Assembly (NCBI GenBank): GCA_041617635.1
Contig: JBFJOO010000001.1
Coordinates: 62,001 to 126,000, forward strand
DNA: 64,000 nucleotides
Reading direction: 5' to 3'
Source: JAABRB01 sp041617635
Lineage (GTDB): Bacteria; Pseudomonadota; Gammaproteobacteria; Burkholderiales; SG8-39
Part shown: piece after piece, positions 1 through 8,974 of the stretch
How the letters are laid out: the number at the start of each line of letters is the position of its first letter
How positions within the stretch are numbered: the stretch's first letter is position 1
Translations under genes and position numbers: made by a program
Notes under the pieces: generated by a model
The model's input: only the letters and a program-made list of their open reading frames with translations
Database searches by the model: none
What the model was told of the DNA's origin: nothing

Positions 1-883
1 GCGCCCACTCGATCTCCACCGGCATGCCCATGTGCGACTCGACCCGGCGCAGGAGCGCGCCGATCTCGCGCGCCTGCGCCGCGCTCAGGCAGGGCTTGTC
101 GACCAGCGCGAGCGGCACTGCGCGCGCGACCGGTTCGGCACCGCGGTGGACACACCCCACGACGTGGTCCTTGCGCCCGGCAACCATCTCGACGAGCTCG
201 CCCGCCCGGTTGATCTCGTACCGGTCGGGCGTCACCTCGCCCTGCGCGATGGCGGAACCGAGGCCCCACGTCGCGCTGATCAGCATGCCGTCGTCGGACA
301 TCTGGCTGAGACCGCCGCCGGATGCGATCGCCGGGACGAGCGGCTGCATCAGGAGCCCCATCGCCGTGTCGGCCGGGTCCAGATCGTGGGTCGCCATGTA
401 GCGCAGCGCGCGCGTCGACCAGAGCGCCGCCCAGCAGGCGCGCACCGCAGTCTGAAACTCGCCCTCGTCTGCGAGGCCGAGGAAGCTCTCGAACTGGCCC
501 GCGAAGCTCGAGCCGTAGCGGTCTTCGACGAGCGCCGACGACCGGACGACCCCCGGCTCCCCGCTGCGCTCGCGCATCGCGCGCCAGGCTTCGAGCAGTG
601 GATCGGCGATTTGCGGCGTGATGGGTTGCTCGAGCAGGCCGATCTTCATCGCGAGCGCGTGGCGGCGCGCCTGGCCGATGTCTTCGGTCGCGAACGCGCC
701 GCGCGCATCGGCCTCGAGCCCGAGCGCGGCGATCTGGATGTGGTAGGCCTCGGCGTCCAGGCAGAAGCCGTCCGGGATCGGCAGACCGGCGTGGCCGAGC
801 GCGGCGAGATTCGCGGCCTTCGGCCCGAAGCGGCCGGCGTCAGCGGCTTCAGGGGCGGAAAGTGGAACGACGAGCTTCTTCAT
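1..883 (-). CDS. PEP synthase / pyruvate phosphate dikinase-like protein, 3' part missing (runs off window)
   Basis: About 294 N-terminal residues are visible, reading leftward from an ATG at 883 and running off the window edge. They match the ATP-grasp (PEP/pyruvate-binding) domain of the PEP synthase/PPDK family. Visible motifs are GPKAANLAALGHAGLPIPDG near residue 20, RSSALVEDRYGSSFAGQFES near 115-135, and WGLGSAIAQGEVTPDRYE near 215. The family transfers phosphate from ATP to pyruvate or a similar substrate through a central phospho-His domain, which would lie outside this window. No good Shine-Dalgarno precedes the ATG. It lies downstream of the alcohol dehydrogenase in the same orientation but is separated from it by a palindromic repeat. 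The substrate is uncertain. Confidence 0.85.
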   Translation of the reverse strand, partial: MKKLVVPLSAPEAADAGRFGPKAANLAALGHAGLPIPDGFCLDAEAYHIQIAALGLEADARGAFATEDIGQARRHALAMKIGLLEQPITPQIADPLLEAWRAMRERSGEPGVVRSSALVEDRYGSSFAGQFESFLGLADEGEFQTAVRACWAALWSTRALRYMATHDLDPADTAMGLLMQPLVPAIASGGGLSQMSDDGMLISATWGLGSAIAQGEVTPDRYEINRAGELVEMVAGRKDHVVGCVHRGAEPVARAVPLALVDKPCLSAAQAREIGALLRRVESHMGMPVEIEWA

Positions 884-915
884 ATGGGTCGATATCGTGG
901 CTGCATGTTGATCCG

Positions 916-991
916 GTCATCCCCGCGGACGCGGGGATCCAGCTGTCCCCAGGATGGGCAAGGTCTGGATTCCCGTTTGCGCGGGAATGAC
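916..991. repeat. ERIC-like inverted repeat, copy 1
   Basis: An intergenic element whose outer ends are inverted repeats: GTCATCCCCGCG at the left and CGCGGGAATGAC at the right. Each end is itself a small hairpin, and internal GGATCCAG and CTGGATTCCCG boxes face each other. Related copies lie at 31387-31455, and shorter half-elements lie at 53926-53951 and 62930-62949. It lies between two genes of one orientation, so it could fold in the transcript and separate their expression. Confidence 0.8.
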
Positions 992-1002
992 TACTTCAGA
1001 CT

Positions 1003-2043
1003 TCACATCTGTGCGTCGATGACTATGCGCAGAATCCTTCCCGGGTTCTGCTCGTAGTGCTCGAACGCTTCCGCCGTGCTGCCGAGCGGATAGGTTTCGG
1101 TCACGAACCCGCTCACGTCGATCTTGCCGGACGCGACGAGCTCGATCGACGGGGCCATGTCGCTCGACAGGAGCGCGCGCGAGCCAATGATGCTGACTTC
1201 CTTGAAGTAAAACGGGAAGGTGGTCAGGCCCTTCACCGCGGCATGACTTACCGCGAAGGCGGAAAACCGGCCGCCCGGGCGCAGCATGTCGATGCCGCAC
1301 TTGGTGGTCGTCTCGCCGCCCACCGTATCGATGACCACGTCCGCGCCCGCGCCGCCCGTCAGCCGCATCACTTCTTCCACCGCTGCCTCGGCGTCGGTGT
1401 CGATGGCGTGATGCGCACCCATGCCGATCGCCATGTCGAGCTTCCACTTCGTGCGCGACACCACGATCACCGGATTCGCGCCGGCCAGCACGGCGAGCCG
1501 CGTATGCAGCAGGCCCGTCGTCCCCTGGCCGAGCACGACGACCGGCGCGCCCGCGACGATGCCGACCCGCTCCTGGGCATGGCGCACCGTCGCGAGGGTC
1601 TCGATGAGCGTCGCATCCGCGAGCTTGAGCTGCGCCGGAAGCGGGTGAACGTAGCGCGCGTCGAGCCGCACGTACTGGCTGAGCGAGCCTTCGATCTCCC
1701 GGCCAAAGAGCCCGGCATTGCGGCACAGGTTCTCCGCGCCGCGGAGGCAGCAGTCGCACTTGCCACACGCGATGCATGGATTGATCAGCACGTTCTGCCC
1801 GACCGCGACGCCGGTGACATCCTGGCTCACCGCCACCACCGTTCCGGTCGCTTCGTGGCCCATCACGACCGGGTAGCGCACGCCGGGGTGGCGGCCGGTG
1901 TAGATCTCGAGGTCGGTGTGACAGACCGCCGTGGCCGCGATACGCACCACGACTTCGCCAGCCCCGGCCACGGGCATCGGCCGCGCGACGATCTGGAATC
2001 GCCGCGGGGCCTCCAGCATTGCAGTCTGAAACTGCGCGCCCAT
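1003..2043 (-). CDS. Zinc-dependent alcohol dehydrogenase (MDR superfamily)
   Basis: A medium-chain NAD(P)-dependent dehydrogenase of 346 aa. The catalytic-zinc region reads AVCHTDLEIYTGRHPG and GHEATGTV; the structural zinc lobe is CIACGKCDCCLRGAENLC. The nucleotide-binding domain carries VVVLGQGTTGLLH near residue 170, a slightly altered Rossmann glycine motif. I chose the ATG at 2043, which has GGAG about 8 nt upstream; a GTG lies 3 nt further upstream. It follows the M24 gene by 19 nt, so it is probably cotranscribed with the TTT catabolic operon. It likely oxidises an alcohol intermediate of the imported compound, but the substrate cannot be read from sequence. Confidence 0.9.
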   Translation of the reverse strand: MGAQFQTAMLEAPRRFQIVARPMPVAGAGEVVVRIAATAVCHTDLEIYTGRHPGVRYPVVMGHEATGTVVAVSQDVTGVAVGQNVLINPCIACGKCDCCLRGAENLCRNAGLFGREIEGSLSQYVRLDARYVHPLPAQLKLADATLIETLATVRHAQERVGIVAGAPVVVLGQGTTGLLHTRLAVLAGANPVIVVSRTKWKLDMAIGMGAHHAIDTDAEAAVEEVMRLTGGAGADVVIDTVGGETTTKCGIDMLRPGGRFSAFAVSHAAVKGLTTFPFYFKEVSIIGSRALLSSDMAPSIELVASGKIDVSGFVTETYPLGSTAEAFEHYEQNPGRILRIVIDAQM

Positions 2044-2062
2044 CACCGGATCTCCGTCACGC

Positions 2063-3328
2063 TCACTTCACGTGCGCACCGTAGCCCGAGATCGGATCGC
2101 AGACGGTGATCTGCTGCACCGGGAAGTTCGAGATGATCTCGGTGTGGTCGTCGTGAACGATCAGCATTTCCTCGATGCGCACGCCCCACCGGAACTGCTT
2201 GCCGTGCTGCGTCTCGAGCGCGAAGACCATTCCCGGCTTGATCTCGATCGGGTGATCGAGCGACCAGATCCGCGAGATGACCGGCGGGTCGTACTGCGCG
2301 AGCCCGAGGCCATGGCCCCACAGGTTGGCGGCCGCCTGGTCCTCCTCCTCGTAGCCCCAGGTGTCCTTGGCGGACGGCCACTTCGCGGCGATCTCGCGCG
2401 TGGTCGTGCCGGCCTTCACCGCGTCGATCGAGTCGTACAGCCACTTGAGCGCCGTCGCATAGACGTCCTTCTGCTCCTGGGTCGGCTCCTTGCCGACGCA
2501 GTAGGTGCGGTAGTAGCAGGACTTGTAGCCGTTCCAGGTGAGCGCCGCGAGGTCCATGAAGACGATCTCGCCCGGCTGGATGATCCGGTCGGAGAAGTTC
2601 CGCCAGTTCGGCCAGGTGTTCGGCCCCGAGGAGACGATGACATCCTCGACGTCCTCCATCCCGGGGATCGAGTAGAGATATTCCATGATGCGGGCGGTGA
2701 CCTGGTTCTCGGTGATCCCCGGCCGCAGGAACTTCATGGTCTCCCAGTGCGCGCCATCGCCGATCGCGCCGACGATGCGCAGGCACTCCTGCTCGTCCTC
2801 GTTCTTGACCGCACGCGCTTCCATCATCGGGCTCATACCGTCGACCCAGTCGATCTTGGCGTCCTTGAACGCCTGGATCATGTTGATGTCGATGAAGTCG
2901 ACGCCAAGCTTCGCGCCTGCGACGTTCGACTTCTTCATCTCCTGGATGATCGCGTTCGTGAACTTCTTGACCTGCTGGGTCGATGCGGGGCCCGCCGCGC
3001 CCTTGATCCACGCGTACGAGTAACGCACGTTCTCCGGCGGGATCCAGGGGGAGTGGCGCTTGACCTGGTAGCCGATATCGCCCTGCTCGAAGAGCACGGG
3101 CGGATCGTCGCCGCAGAGCATCGCGTAGCGTAGCCCCGGCTTGAGCCGGTTCCAGCCGGGCGTCAGGGTGCCCGTCACGTAGCGGCAGTTCTCGTCGTAC
3201 ATCAGGAGCATCGCGCCGAGGCCGTGGGCCTTCATCCGCTCGCGCGCCCGCTCCAGCCGGTACTTCCGCAGCCGATCCCAGTTGACTCGCTGCTGCCAGT
3301 CCAACCCCACCATTCCGACGTTTGCCAT
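2063..3328 (-). CDS. M24-family (creatinase/aminopeptidase P fold) protein with altered metal site
   Basis: 421 aa with the two-domain layout of creatinase, prolidase and aminopeptidase P: an N-terminal domain to about residue 155, then the pita-bread catalytic domain. Expected metal-ligand positions visible are the Asp in FMDLAALTWNGYKSC, the His in GHGLGL, the Glu in ALETQHG and the Glu in RIEEML. The second Asp of the family (D-x10-D) appears replaced by Cys, with one extra residue in the loop. The ATG at 3328 has a strong GGAGGAGG upstream. It sits inside the TTT operon between two dehydrogenases. Members of this fold hydrolyse C-N bonds or act as lyases; this one may hydrolyse an amide-type intermediate, but that is inference. 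Confidence 0.85.
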   Translation of the reverse strand: MANVGMVGLDWQQRVNWDRLRKYRLERARERMKAHGLGAMLLMYDENCRYVTGTLTPGWNRLKPGLRYAMLCGDDPPVLFEQGDIGYQVKRHSPWIPPENVRYSYAWIKGAAGPASTQQVKKFTNAIIQEMKKSNVAGAKLGVDFIDINMIQAFKDAKIDWVDGMSPMMEARAVKNEDEQECLRIVGAIGDGAHWETMKFLRPGITENQVTARIMEYLYSIPGMEDVEDVIVSSGPNTWPNWRNFSDRIIQPGEIVFMDLAALTWNGYKSCYYRTYCVGKEPTQEQKDVYATALKWLYDSIDAVKAGTTTREIAAKWPSAKDTWGYEEEDQAAANLWGHGLGLAQYDPPVISRIWSLDHPIEIKPGMVFALETQHGKQFRWGVRIEEMLIVHDDHTEIISNFPVQQITVCDPISGYGAHVK

Positions 3329-3423
3329 GCTTCCTCCTCCAGCTGAGCGTAAGTGTGCAGGATCAATGCTAACCGAGTGTCAGGTCTCGTGTCCTCTGAT
3401 GCGCCGCACCAGGCGCACGCGCG

Positions 3424-4326
3424 CTACGGACTGCGCACATGATTGGCCGCCAGCTCCATCGCCGCGCAGACGGCCGCCGCGTCCTCGTCATGGTGCCCCT
3501 GCGCGACGGCCGCATAGTAGGGCTGCAGCGCCGCCTGGTAGATGGGGATCGGGCAGGCGAGGTCGGCGGCATGCGCGGAGATGATGCGGGCGTCCTTGAG
3601 GGGAACCGAGAAGTTCATTCCCTCGTGATGGTAGTCGTTCCGGGCCATCAGCGCACCGCGCACCTCGAACATGCTTGAGCTCGATGCCGAGCCGCTGATC
3701 ACCGCGTGGATGACCGTCGGGTCGAGCCCCGACTTCATGCCGAGCACCATGATCTCTGCAGCGGCGCTGTTGTGAATGAGATTGAGCATGTTGCCGATCA
3801 GCTTCATCTTCATGCCGCAACCGAACTCGCCCACGTAATGGGCTTGCCTCGTGAACGCGCGCAGGATGGGCTCGATCCGGTCGTACGCATTCCGCTCGCC
3901 GCTCCCAAAAGCGGTGAGGCCCTTGCGCTGCGCATGGATGCGATTGCCGCTGACCGGGCAGTCGAGCAGGATCGCGCCCACGGCCGCCAGGCAGTCTCGG
4001 GCGCGCTCCTTGTCCCGCACCGGAAACGTGCTGATCTCGAGCACGATCTGGCCCGCGCGCACCGCCTTGTCGAGACCTTCGGCGCCCGACACGACGTCGT
4101 GCAGCGCCTCGACGGTCGGCAGGCACAGGATCACCACATCGCACTGGGCCGCCAGCTCCCGCGGCGATCCGGCGCGCGCGAGGCCGAGTGCGTCCACCCG
4201 GCCGGCATCGATATCGTGGCCGATCACGGTGTAGCCGCCCGCCACGAGGTGCGGCGCAATCGCCGAGCCGAGCACGCCGAGCCCGACGAACCCGATGCGC
4301 TCGCGCGCGGCGGCAGCCCCGGCCAT
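3424..4326 (-). CDS. 3-hydroxyisobutyrate dehydrogenase-like (beta-hydroxyacid dehydrogenase) NAD-binding protein
   Basis: 300 aa, the usual family length. The N-terminal Rossmann motif is IGFVGLGVLGSAIAPHL. The substrate-loop region reads LLDCPVSGN, and the catalytic Lys region is GCGMKMKLIGNMLN, close to the family's G-x-G-x-x-x-K-x-x-x-N. A C-terminal all-helical domain follows. The ATG is 2 nt after the stop of the upstream Gfo/Idh gene, so translation is probably coupled. It should reduce or oxidise a beta-hydroxy acid using NAD(P). The exact substrate is unknown and probably belongs to the same pathway as the neighbouring transporter. Confidence 0.9.
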   Translation of the reverse strand: MAGAAAARERIGFVGLGVLGSAIAPHLVAGGYTVIGHDIDAGRVDALGLARAGSPRELAAQCDVVILCLPTVEALHDVVSGAEGLDKAVRAGQIVLEISTFPVRDKERARDCLAAVGAILLDCPVSGNRIHAQRKGLTAFGSGERNAYDRIEPILRAFTRQAHYVGEFGCGMKMKLIGNMLNLIHNSAAAEIMVLGMKSGLDPTVIHAVISGSASSSSMFEVRGALMARNDYHHEGMNFSVPLKDARIISAHAADLACPIPIYQAALQPYYAAVAQGHHDEDAAAVCAAMELAANHVRSP

Positions 4327-4328
4327 GC

Positions 4329-5480
4329 TCAGATCTCCTCGAGCGCCGCCGGCTCGATCGGCAGCTTCACCGGGACACCGCGCTTGGCGGACAGGTCCAT
4401 CGCCATCGTGAGCACGAGGTTGCGATGCCCCTCCTCGGCGGTCGCGTGTGGCGTGCTCTGGCCCGTGTGCACGCGCGCGAACCACGAATTGGTCTCTTCG
4501 CGCATCGGACCCCAGAGCTGACCGTCGTAGAGATCGCCGGGCGGATAGCTGGTGAGGAAGTCGACGTGGCGATCGAAGCCGGGCTTGAATCCGTCCGGAC
4601 TGTAGCCGGCGCCCTGCGGCTGCTCGGAGGCAAGCACCAGGTCGCGATGCGTGTCCTCCACGTCGATCACGCCCTTCGTGCCGACGATCCCGATCTCCAA
4701 TCCGTACACGGCGCCCGGCCACACCACCGGGAGCGCCCAGCTGATGTTCATGCTCCAGATCGCGCCGTTCGACAGCGTGAACACGCCGAACGTGGCGTCC
4801 TTGGTGCCCCATTCCGCGAGGGTCTTGTCCGAGGACTGCGCGTAGACCGACACCGGCTCGTAGCCCTCCATCAGCCACAGGCTCATGTCGAGGCTGTGGG
4901 TGCCGGAGACCACCATCGGCGTTAGGTGGCGGCGCTCGTCGGTACGCCGGCAGGTCGCGATCGGCACCATGCGATTCATGAAGGCGCGCGTCACCGCCGC
5001 GGTCAGGTCCCCGATCTGGCCGGTCCGGATGCGCTCCTTGATGGCGAGAAAGCGCCGGCGGAAGCGCTGCGTGTAGCCGATCACCGCGTCGACCCCGCTC
5101 GCGCGGATCGCTTGCAGCACCCGCCACGATTCCTCGGCATCGGTCGCGAGCGGTTTCTCGATGAAGAGATCGTGCTTGCGCTCGACGGCGGCTAGCGTCG
5201 GGCCGACGTGCGCGTTCTCGTCGGTCGCAATGATCGTGGCGTTCACCTCGGGCCGGGCAAGGAGCTCGCGATAGTCGGTCGTAAAGAAATCGGCTCCGGT
5301 GTCCTCGGCGAGCTTCCGGCCGAGGCGCTCGTTGGTGTCGCACAGGCCGATCCACCCGACGCCGGGGTAGTCGCGCGCCAGCACGCTGCGGATGCGCCCG
5401 ATGGTCCCGCAGCCGACGACCGCGAGGCCGATTTCCTTTCTTTGCCTGCCCCTTGGAGTAGTACCAGTGTGCGTAGTCAT
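4329..5480 (-). CDS. Gfo/Idh/MocA-family oxidoreductase (TTT cluster 1)
   Basis: 383 aa. The N-terminal Rossmann fold has LAVVGCGTIGRIRS near residue 19, followed by the family lysine in LFIEKPLATD near 110 and a GYTQRF strand. The C-terminal alpha/beta domain carries SGTHSLDMSLWLMEG, where the His and Asp correspond to catalytic positions. It starts 3 nt after tctA stops. It clearly resembles the second Gfo/Idh/MocA protein at 15664-16734, especially in a THRDLVL/SHRDVVL block near residue 270, which suggests paralogous roles in the two transporter clusters. Members oxidise polyols, sugars or inositols with NAD(P). Confidence 0.9.
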   Translation of the reverse strand: MTTHTGTTPRGRQRKEIGLAVVGCGTIGRIRSVLARDYPGVGWIGLCDTNERLGRKLAEDTGADFFTTDYRELLARPEVNATIIATDENAHVGPTLAAVERKHDLFIEKPLATDAEESWRVLQAIRASGVDAVIGYTQRFRRRFLAIKERIRTGQIGDLTAAVTRAFMNRMVPIATCRRTDERRHLTPMVVSGTHSLDMSLWLMEGYEPVSVYAQSSDKTLAEWGTKDATFGVFTLSNGAIWSMNISWALPVVWPGAVYGLEIGIVGTKGVIDVEDTHRDLVLASEQPQGAGYSPDGFKPGFDRHVDFLTSYPPGDLYDGQLWGPMREETNSWFARVHTGQSTPHATAEEGHRNLVLTMAMDLSAKRGVPVKLPIEPAALEEI

Positions 5481-5483
5481 CAG

Positions 5484-6953
5484 TCAGCTCCGTCGACGGA
5501 AAATGCCGTCATAGAAAGTATAAAGAACGATGACGAGGAGCAGCACGCCGATCGGGTGCTCGAGCGCGACCGTCCACCAGGACTCGCCCTTCAGAACGAC
5601 CAGCGTGCGGCGGAAATTCTCGTCCGCGAGCGGACCGAGGATCACGGCGAGCACCATCGGCGCGAGCGGGAAGCCGTAGCGCCGCAGCACATACCCGACC
5701 ACCCCGGCCGCGAGCATCACGTAGACATCGAAGTAGCTCAGGCTGACAGCGTATGCGCCGAGCATGCAGATCGGCAGGATCATCGGCATCAGGAGCGCCT
5801 GCGGCAGGCTGAATAGCCGCACGCACGGCTTCACGAGCACGATCGCCATGCCATACATCAGAAAGTTCGCGATGACGAGCGCGAAGTAGATGAAGTAGAT
5901 GAGCCCCGGATGCTCGATCTGCAGCGTCGGACCCACCACCACGTTCTTCAGCTCCAGCGCGGCCAGAAACGCCGCCGCCGCGGCGCTGCCGGGGATGCCG
6001 AGCGTGAGCGTCGGCAGCATCGAGCCGCCGATGTTCGCGTTGTTCGCCACCTCCGAGCAGACGATCGCCTCGTAGCTGCCCTTGCCCCATTTCGCGCGCT
6101 CTTCGGGCGGGGCGCGGCGCCGTCCGACGTCGTAGGCGAGAAACGAGGCCACGTTCGCCCCCGCGCCCGGGATGGCGCCGACGACGGTGCCGATGAGCCC
6201 GGAGCGCACTGCAGCGCGCGAGTGCTTCCACAACATGCGAAGCGGCGGGACGACGCGGCCCACTTCCGCGGGAATGCCCGCCGGGCGCTTCTTCGGCAGC
6301 ACTCTCAGGATCTCGGTGAGGCCGAAGAGTCCGATCAGCACCGGTACGTAGCTGATGCCGTCGTCGAGCCGGTCGAACCCGAACGTGAAACGGGGGGCGC
6401 CGTGGATGGCGTCCAGCCCGACGAACGAGATCACGAGACCGATCCAGCCGGAGATCCAGCCCTTGACCGGCCGCTTGCCCGCGGACATCGTCCCGGAGAT
6501 CGCGATGCCCCACATGGCGAGCAGGAACATCTCCAGTGACTGGAACGAGAGCGCGAGCTTGAGCAGCAGCGGGATGAACGCGATCAGCAGCAGTATGCCG
6601 ACCCAGTTGCCGAGAAACGAACTCGCGATGGCGGTGCCCAGTGCGAGGCCGCCCTCGCCGCGCTTGGCAAGCGGGTAGCCCTCGATCATTGTCGGCACTG
6701 CGTCCGGGGTGCCGGGAATGTTGATGAGCACCGCCGAGATCGCGCCGCCGAACACGCTGCCGGTGAAGACGCCGAGGATGAACATGATGGCGACCTCCTG
6801 GCTCATCCCGGTGGAGAGTCCAATGAGCAGCGCCATCGCCATCGTGGTCGAGAGGCCCGGCATCGCGCCCCACAGGATGCCGAGGGTCGTGCCGGCGAGG
6901 CAGACGACGATCAGGTAGGGCGTGAGCGCCGCTGCGAGCTGCTCCAGGATCAT
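5484..6953 (-). CDS. Tripartite tricarboxylate transporter large permease TctA (cluster 1)
   Basis: 489 aa, with about 12 hydrophobic segments across the length. TctA signatures include WGAMPGLSTTMAMAL at the N terminus, AVLINIPGTPDAVPTMIEGY near residue 80 and PTLTLGIPGSAAAAAFLAAL near 340. It is the large inner-membrane subunit of a secondary transporter that takes up carboxylates using a cation gradient, with TctB and a periplasmic TctC. The start is the ATG at 6953, 2 nt after the tctB stop. A longer reading frame exists upstream, but it overlaps tctB and adds a hydrophilic, non-homologous tail. Confidence 0.95.
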   Translation of the reverse strand: MILEQLAAALTPYLIVVCLAGTTLGILWGAMPGLSTTMAMALLIGLSTGMSQEVAIMFILGVFTGSVFGGAISAVLINIPGTPDAVPTMIEGYPLAKRGEGGLALGTAIASSFLGNWVGILLLIAFIPLLLKLALSFQSLEMFLLAMWGIAISGTMSAGKRPVKGWISGWIGLVISFVGLDAIHGAPRFTFGFDRLDDGISYVPVLIGLFGLTEILRVLPKKRPAGIPAEVGRVVPPLRMLWKHSRAAVRSGLIGTVVGAIPGAGANVASFLAYDVGRRRAPPEERAKWGKGSYEAIVCSEVANNANIGGSMLPTLTLGIPGSAAAAAFLAALELKNVVVGPTLQIEHPGLIYFIYFALVIANFLMYGMAIVLVKPCVRLFSLPQALLMPMILPICMLGAYAVSLSYFDVYVMLAAGVVGYVLRRYGFPLAPMVLAVILGPLADENFRRTLVVLKGESWWTVALEHPIGVLLLVIVLYTFYDGIFRRRS

Positions 6954-6955
6954 GG

Positions 6956-7558
6956 TCAACCGGAACCCGGCAGCGGAATGTTGAATCCGTAGCGAAACGC
7001 CGCGGCGAACACGAGAACGGTGACGCCGGCGGAGAACATGCAACGCAGCGCCGACGCGCGCCAGAAGATGCGCAGGATCATGGCGAGCACCGGGATGGAG
7101 ATCGCCTCGAATGCGCCGATCTCGAACCGCACGCCGCCCATGCGAAAGCTGAACTCGAATGTCAGCACGTCGATGAGAATCACCATCACGACGAGCAGTC
7201 CGAGGAGCGCCCAGGCGCGCCCGGCGTGAGCGTCGCTCTGGGCGGCGGGGTCGGAGAGGAAGGCGCTACGCAGGTTCCTACCGCCACCTTCACGCAAAGC
7301 GCCAAGAGCAAGCCCGATCGCCATGGCGAGAAGGGTCGCCCCGGTGACGAACGGAAGCAGGCCCGGTGCGGTCAGGGCGCGCCCGGGATTCGGCTGCTGC
7401 GCCGCGAGGAGCATGACCGCGACCGCGAAAGCGCCGACGACCACGGCGGCAAGCACGTCCTTCTGCGGCGTGGAGGTATCCTCTTCCTCGCCGTGAAACC
7501 CGTGCTCGAGATTCTCCCGCTCGCGCGCGATGCGCGCTTCGTCCTGGTCGGGACTCAA
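6956..7558 (-). CDS. Tripartite tricarboxylate transporter small subunit TctB (cluster 1)
   Basis: 200 aa with a charged N-terminal stretch of about 33 residues and then four hydrophobic segments, the standard TctB layout. It is the small membrane subunit paired with TctA. The start is a TTG at 7558, supported by GGAGGAGG 8 nt upstream and by the absence of a nearby ATG. It lies between tctC and tctA with a 2-nt gap to tctA. The hydrophilic extension with three Glu in a row near residue 24 is longer than in most TctB proteins. Confidence 0.9.
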   Translation of the reverse strand: MSPDQDEARIARERENLEHGFHGEEEDTSTPQKDVLAAVVVGAFAVAVMLLAAQQPNPGRALTAPGLLPFVTGATLLAMAIGLALGALREGGGRNLRSAFLSDPAAQSDAHAGRAWALLGLLVVMVILIDVLTFEFSFRMGGVRFEIGAFEAISIPVLAMILRIFWRASALRCMFSAGVTVLVFAAAFRYGFNIPLPGSG

Positions 7559-7676
7559 CTCGCCTGCCTCCTCCGTTTGCCGATTGCGCGATCCGCGCTG
7601 CCGCGCGCCCGGGCGACAGGACGCCAGCGTCCCGTCGCCGGACGCGTCGCTCCGGCGCGCTTGCCGCCGACGCTGC

Positions 7677-8864
7677 TCAGGCCATGCGCGGCTTGTAGCC
7701 TTTCGGCGGCCACCACTTGTCGAATTCGGCCGGCGTGGGCAGGCCGAGTTCCGCGGCGGTCTTGGGGGCCTTGCCGAGCTGATCCTTCACTTCCGCGAAG
7801 GTGGCGGCCGTCAGGACTTCTTGCAGCGCAGCCTGGCGGTCGGCCGCCTCGCCACTGCGGATGTCGATGTCGAAGTAGCGCTTCTTCGCGACATCCTGGA
7901 AGCCGGGCGATTTCACCGCGGCCACGAAGACCTTCTCCACCTCCTTCAGGATCTCGAGCGGCGTGTCGCGGCGCAGCGCGATGTTGTAGTTGCCGCCCAC
8001 CGGCAGCAGCGGCTTCAACTGCGGCAGGAAATTGCCGATCGACGGCAGAACGCCCGCGCCTTCGATATTGATGTCATTGGTGCCCGTTTGCTGCAGGCAG
8101 CGCAGCGTGCCGGCGCGGATGAACTCGACGTGCTCGTGCACGCCGCCCCCGGCAATGTCCGTCTCGCCCTGCAGTCCGGCGAGCGTCGCCGGCTTGCCGC
8201 CCTTGTAGGGCACGTACCGGATGTTGATCCCCGCCGCTTGCGCGACGATCGCCGCGAGCTCGTGCCAGATGCCGCCCGTGCCGGAGGTCGAGATGGTCAG
8301 CTTGCCCGGGTTCTTCTTGGCGTACGCCACCAGCTCCTCGAACGACTTGAACGGCGAGTCGGTCTTCACCGACCAGCTGGCGAGCGAATTCGCCGCCTGG
8401 TAGTACTGCCAGTCCATCCACGCGAGCGAGTCGGAGCCGCCCATGACGCGCACGAACTTGTTGTAGTTCGCCGCCCCGAGCCACCAGTAGCCGTCCGACG
8501 GCTTGCCGAGCACGAAGCTCGTCGCAACGGCGCCAACGGCCCCCGGCTTGTTGATGACGTTGACCTCCCATCCAACGGACTTGGCCATCTCGCCGGCGAG
8601 CGAGCGCAGCACCACGTCGGTGCCGCCGCCCGCGGCATACATCACCACCGCCGTGATCGCGCGGTCCGGCCACTTTGCGGCGCGCGCCCAGCGCGGCGCG
8701 ATCACGAGCGGCATTGCCGCGGCGGCGCCGAGGGCACCGGCCCCCGAAAGGAAACCGCGGCGGCCGGAATCGACCCCGCCGGGTGCGGATCGGGGTTGCG
8801 CATCAGATCGATCGTCTCCCGCAGCGGAGCCGGTCCCGGGAATAGTCGTGTCTTCCGGTTTCAT
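7677..8864 (-). CDS. TctC/Bug-family periplasmic solute-binding protein with Tat-type signal (cluster 1)
   Basis: 395 aa. The N terminus carries a twin-arginine motif (GRRGFLSGAGALG, about residues 33-45) followed by a hydrophobic stretch ending in ARA, so export is probably through Tat in a folded state, unlike the usual Sec-exported Bug proteins. The mature part has the Bug hallmarks WPDRAITAVVMYAAGGGTD and GVGKPSDGY-like loops (here VLGKPSDGYWW), plus TSGTGGIWHELAA. It captures the substrate for TctAB. The ATG at 8864 has GGAGGAG 6 nt upstream; an in-frame start 18 codons earlier lacks this support. It heads the operon, just downstream of the LysR gene. Confidence 0.92.
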   Translation of the reverse strand: MKPEDTTIPGTGSAAGDDRSDAQPRSAPGGVDSGRRGFLSGAGALGAAAAMPLVIAPRWARAAKWPDRAITAVVMYAAGGGTDVVLRSLAGEMAKSVGWEVNVINKPGAVGAVATSFVLGKPSDGYWWLGAANYNKFVRVMGGSDSLAWMDWQYYQAANSLASWSVKTDSPFKSFEELVAYAKKNPGKLTISTSGTGGIWHELAAIVAQAAGINIRYVPYKGGKPATLAGLQGETDIAGGGVHEHVEFIRAGTLRCLQQTGTNDINIEGAGVLPSIGNFLPQLKPLLPVGGNYNIALRRDTPLEILKEVEKVFVAAVKSPGFQDVAKKRYFDIDIRSGEAADRQAALQEVLTAATFAEVKDQLGKAPKTAAELGLPTPAEFDKWWPPKGYKPRMA

Positions 8865-8974
8865 AGGGGTCTCCTCCTCGTGGTGATCGGTGCGCGGTGG
8901 CCTTGCGACCCGGCGCATTGATCGAAACGCTACAGCGATCCTGCTATGAATGAAAATTCGTGGCCATGGTGGAA

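Noticed and set aside
32..1057. A long plus-strand open frame over the left edge
   Set aside because: It is arginine-rich with no family resemblance and is the antisense shadow of the PEP-synthase-like gene and the repeat beside it. GC-rich DNA opens such frames easily.
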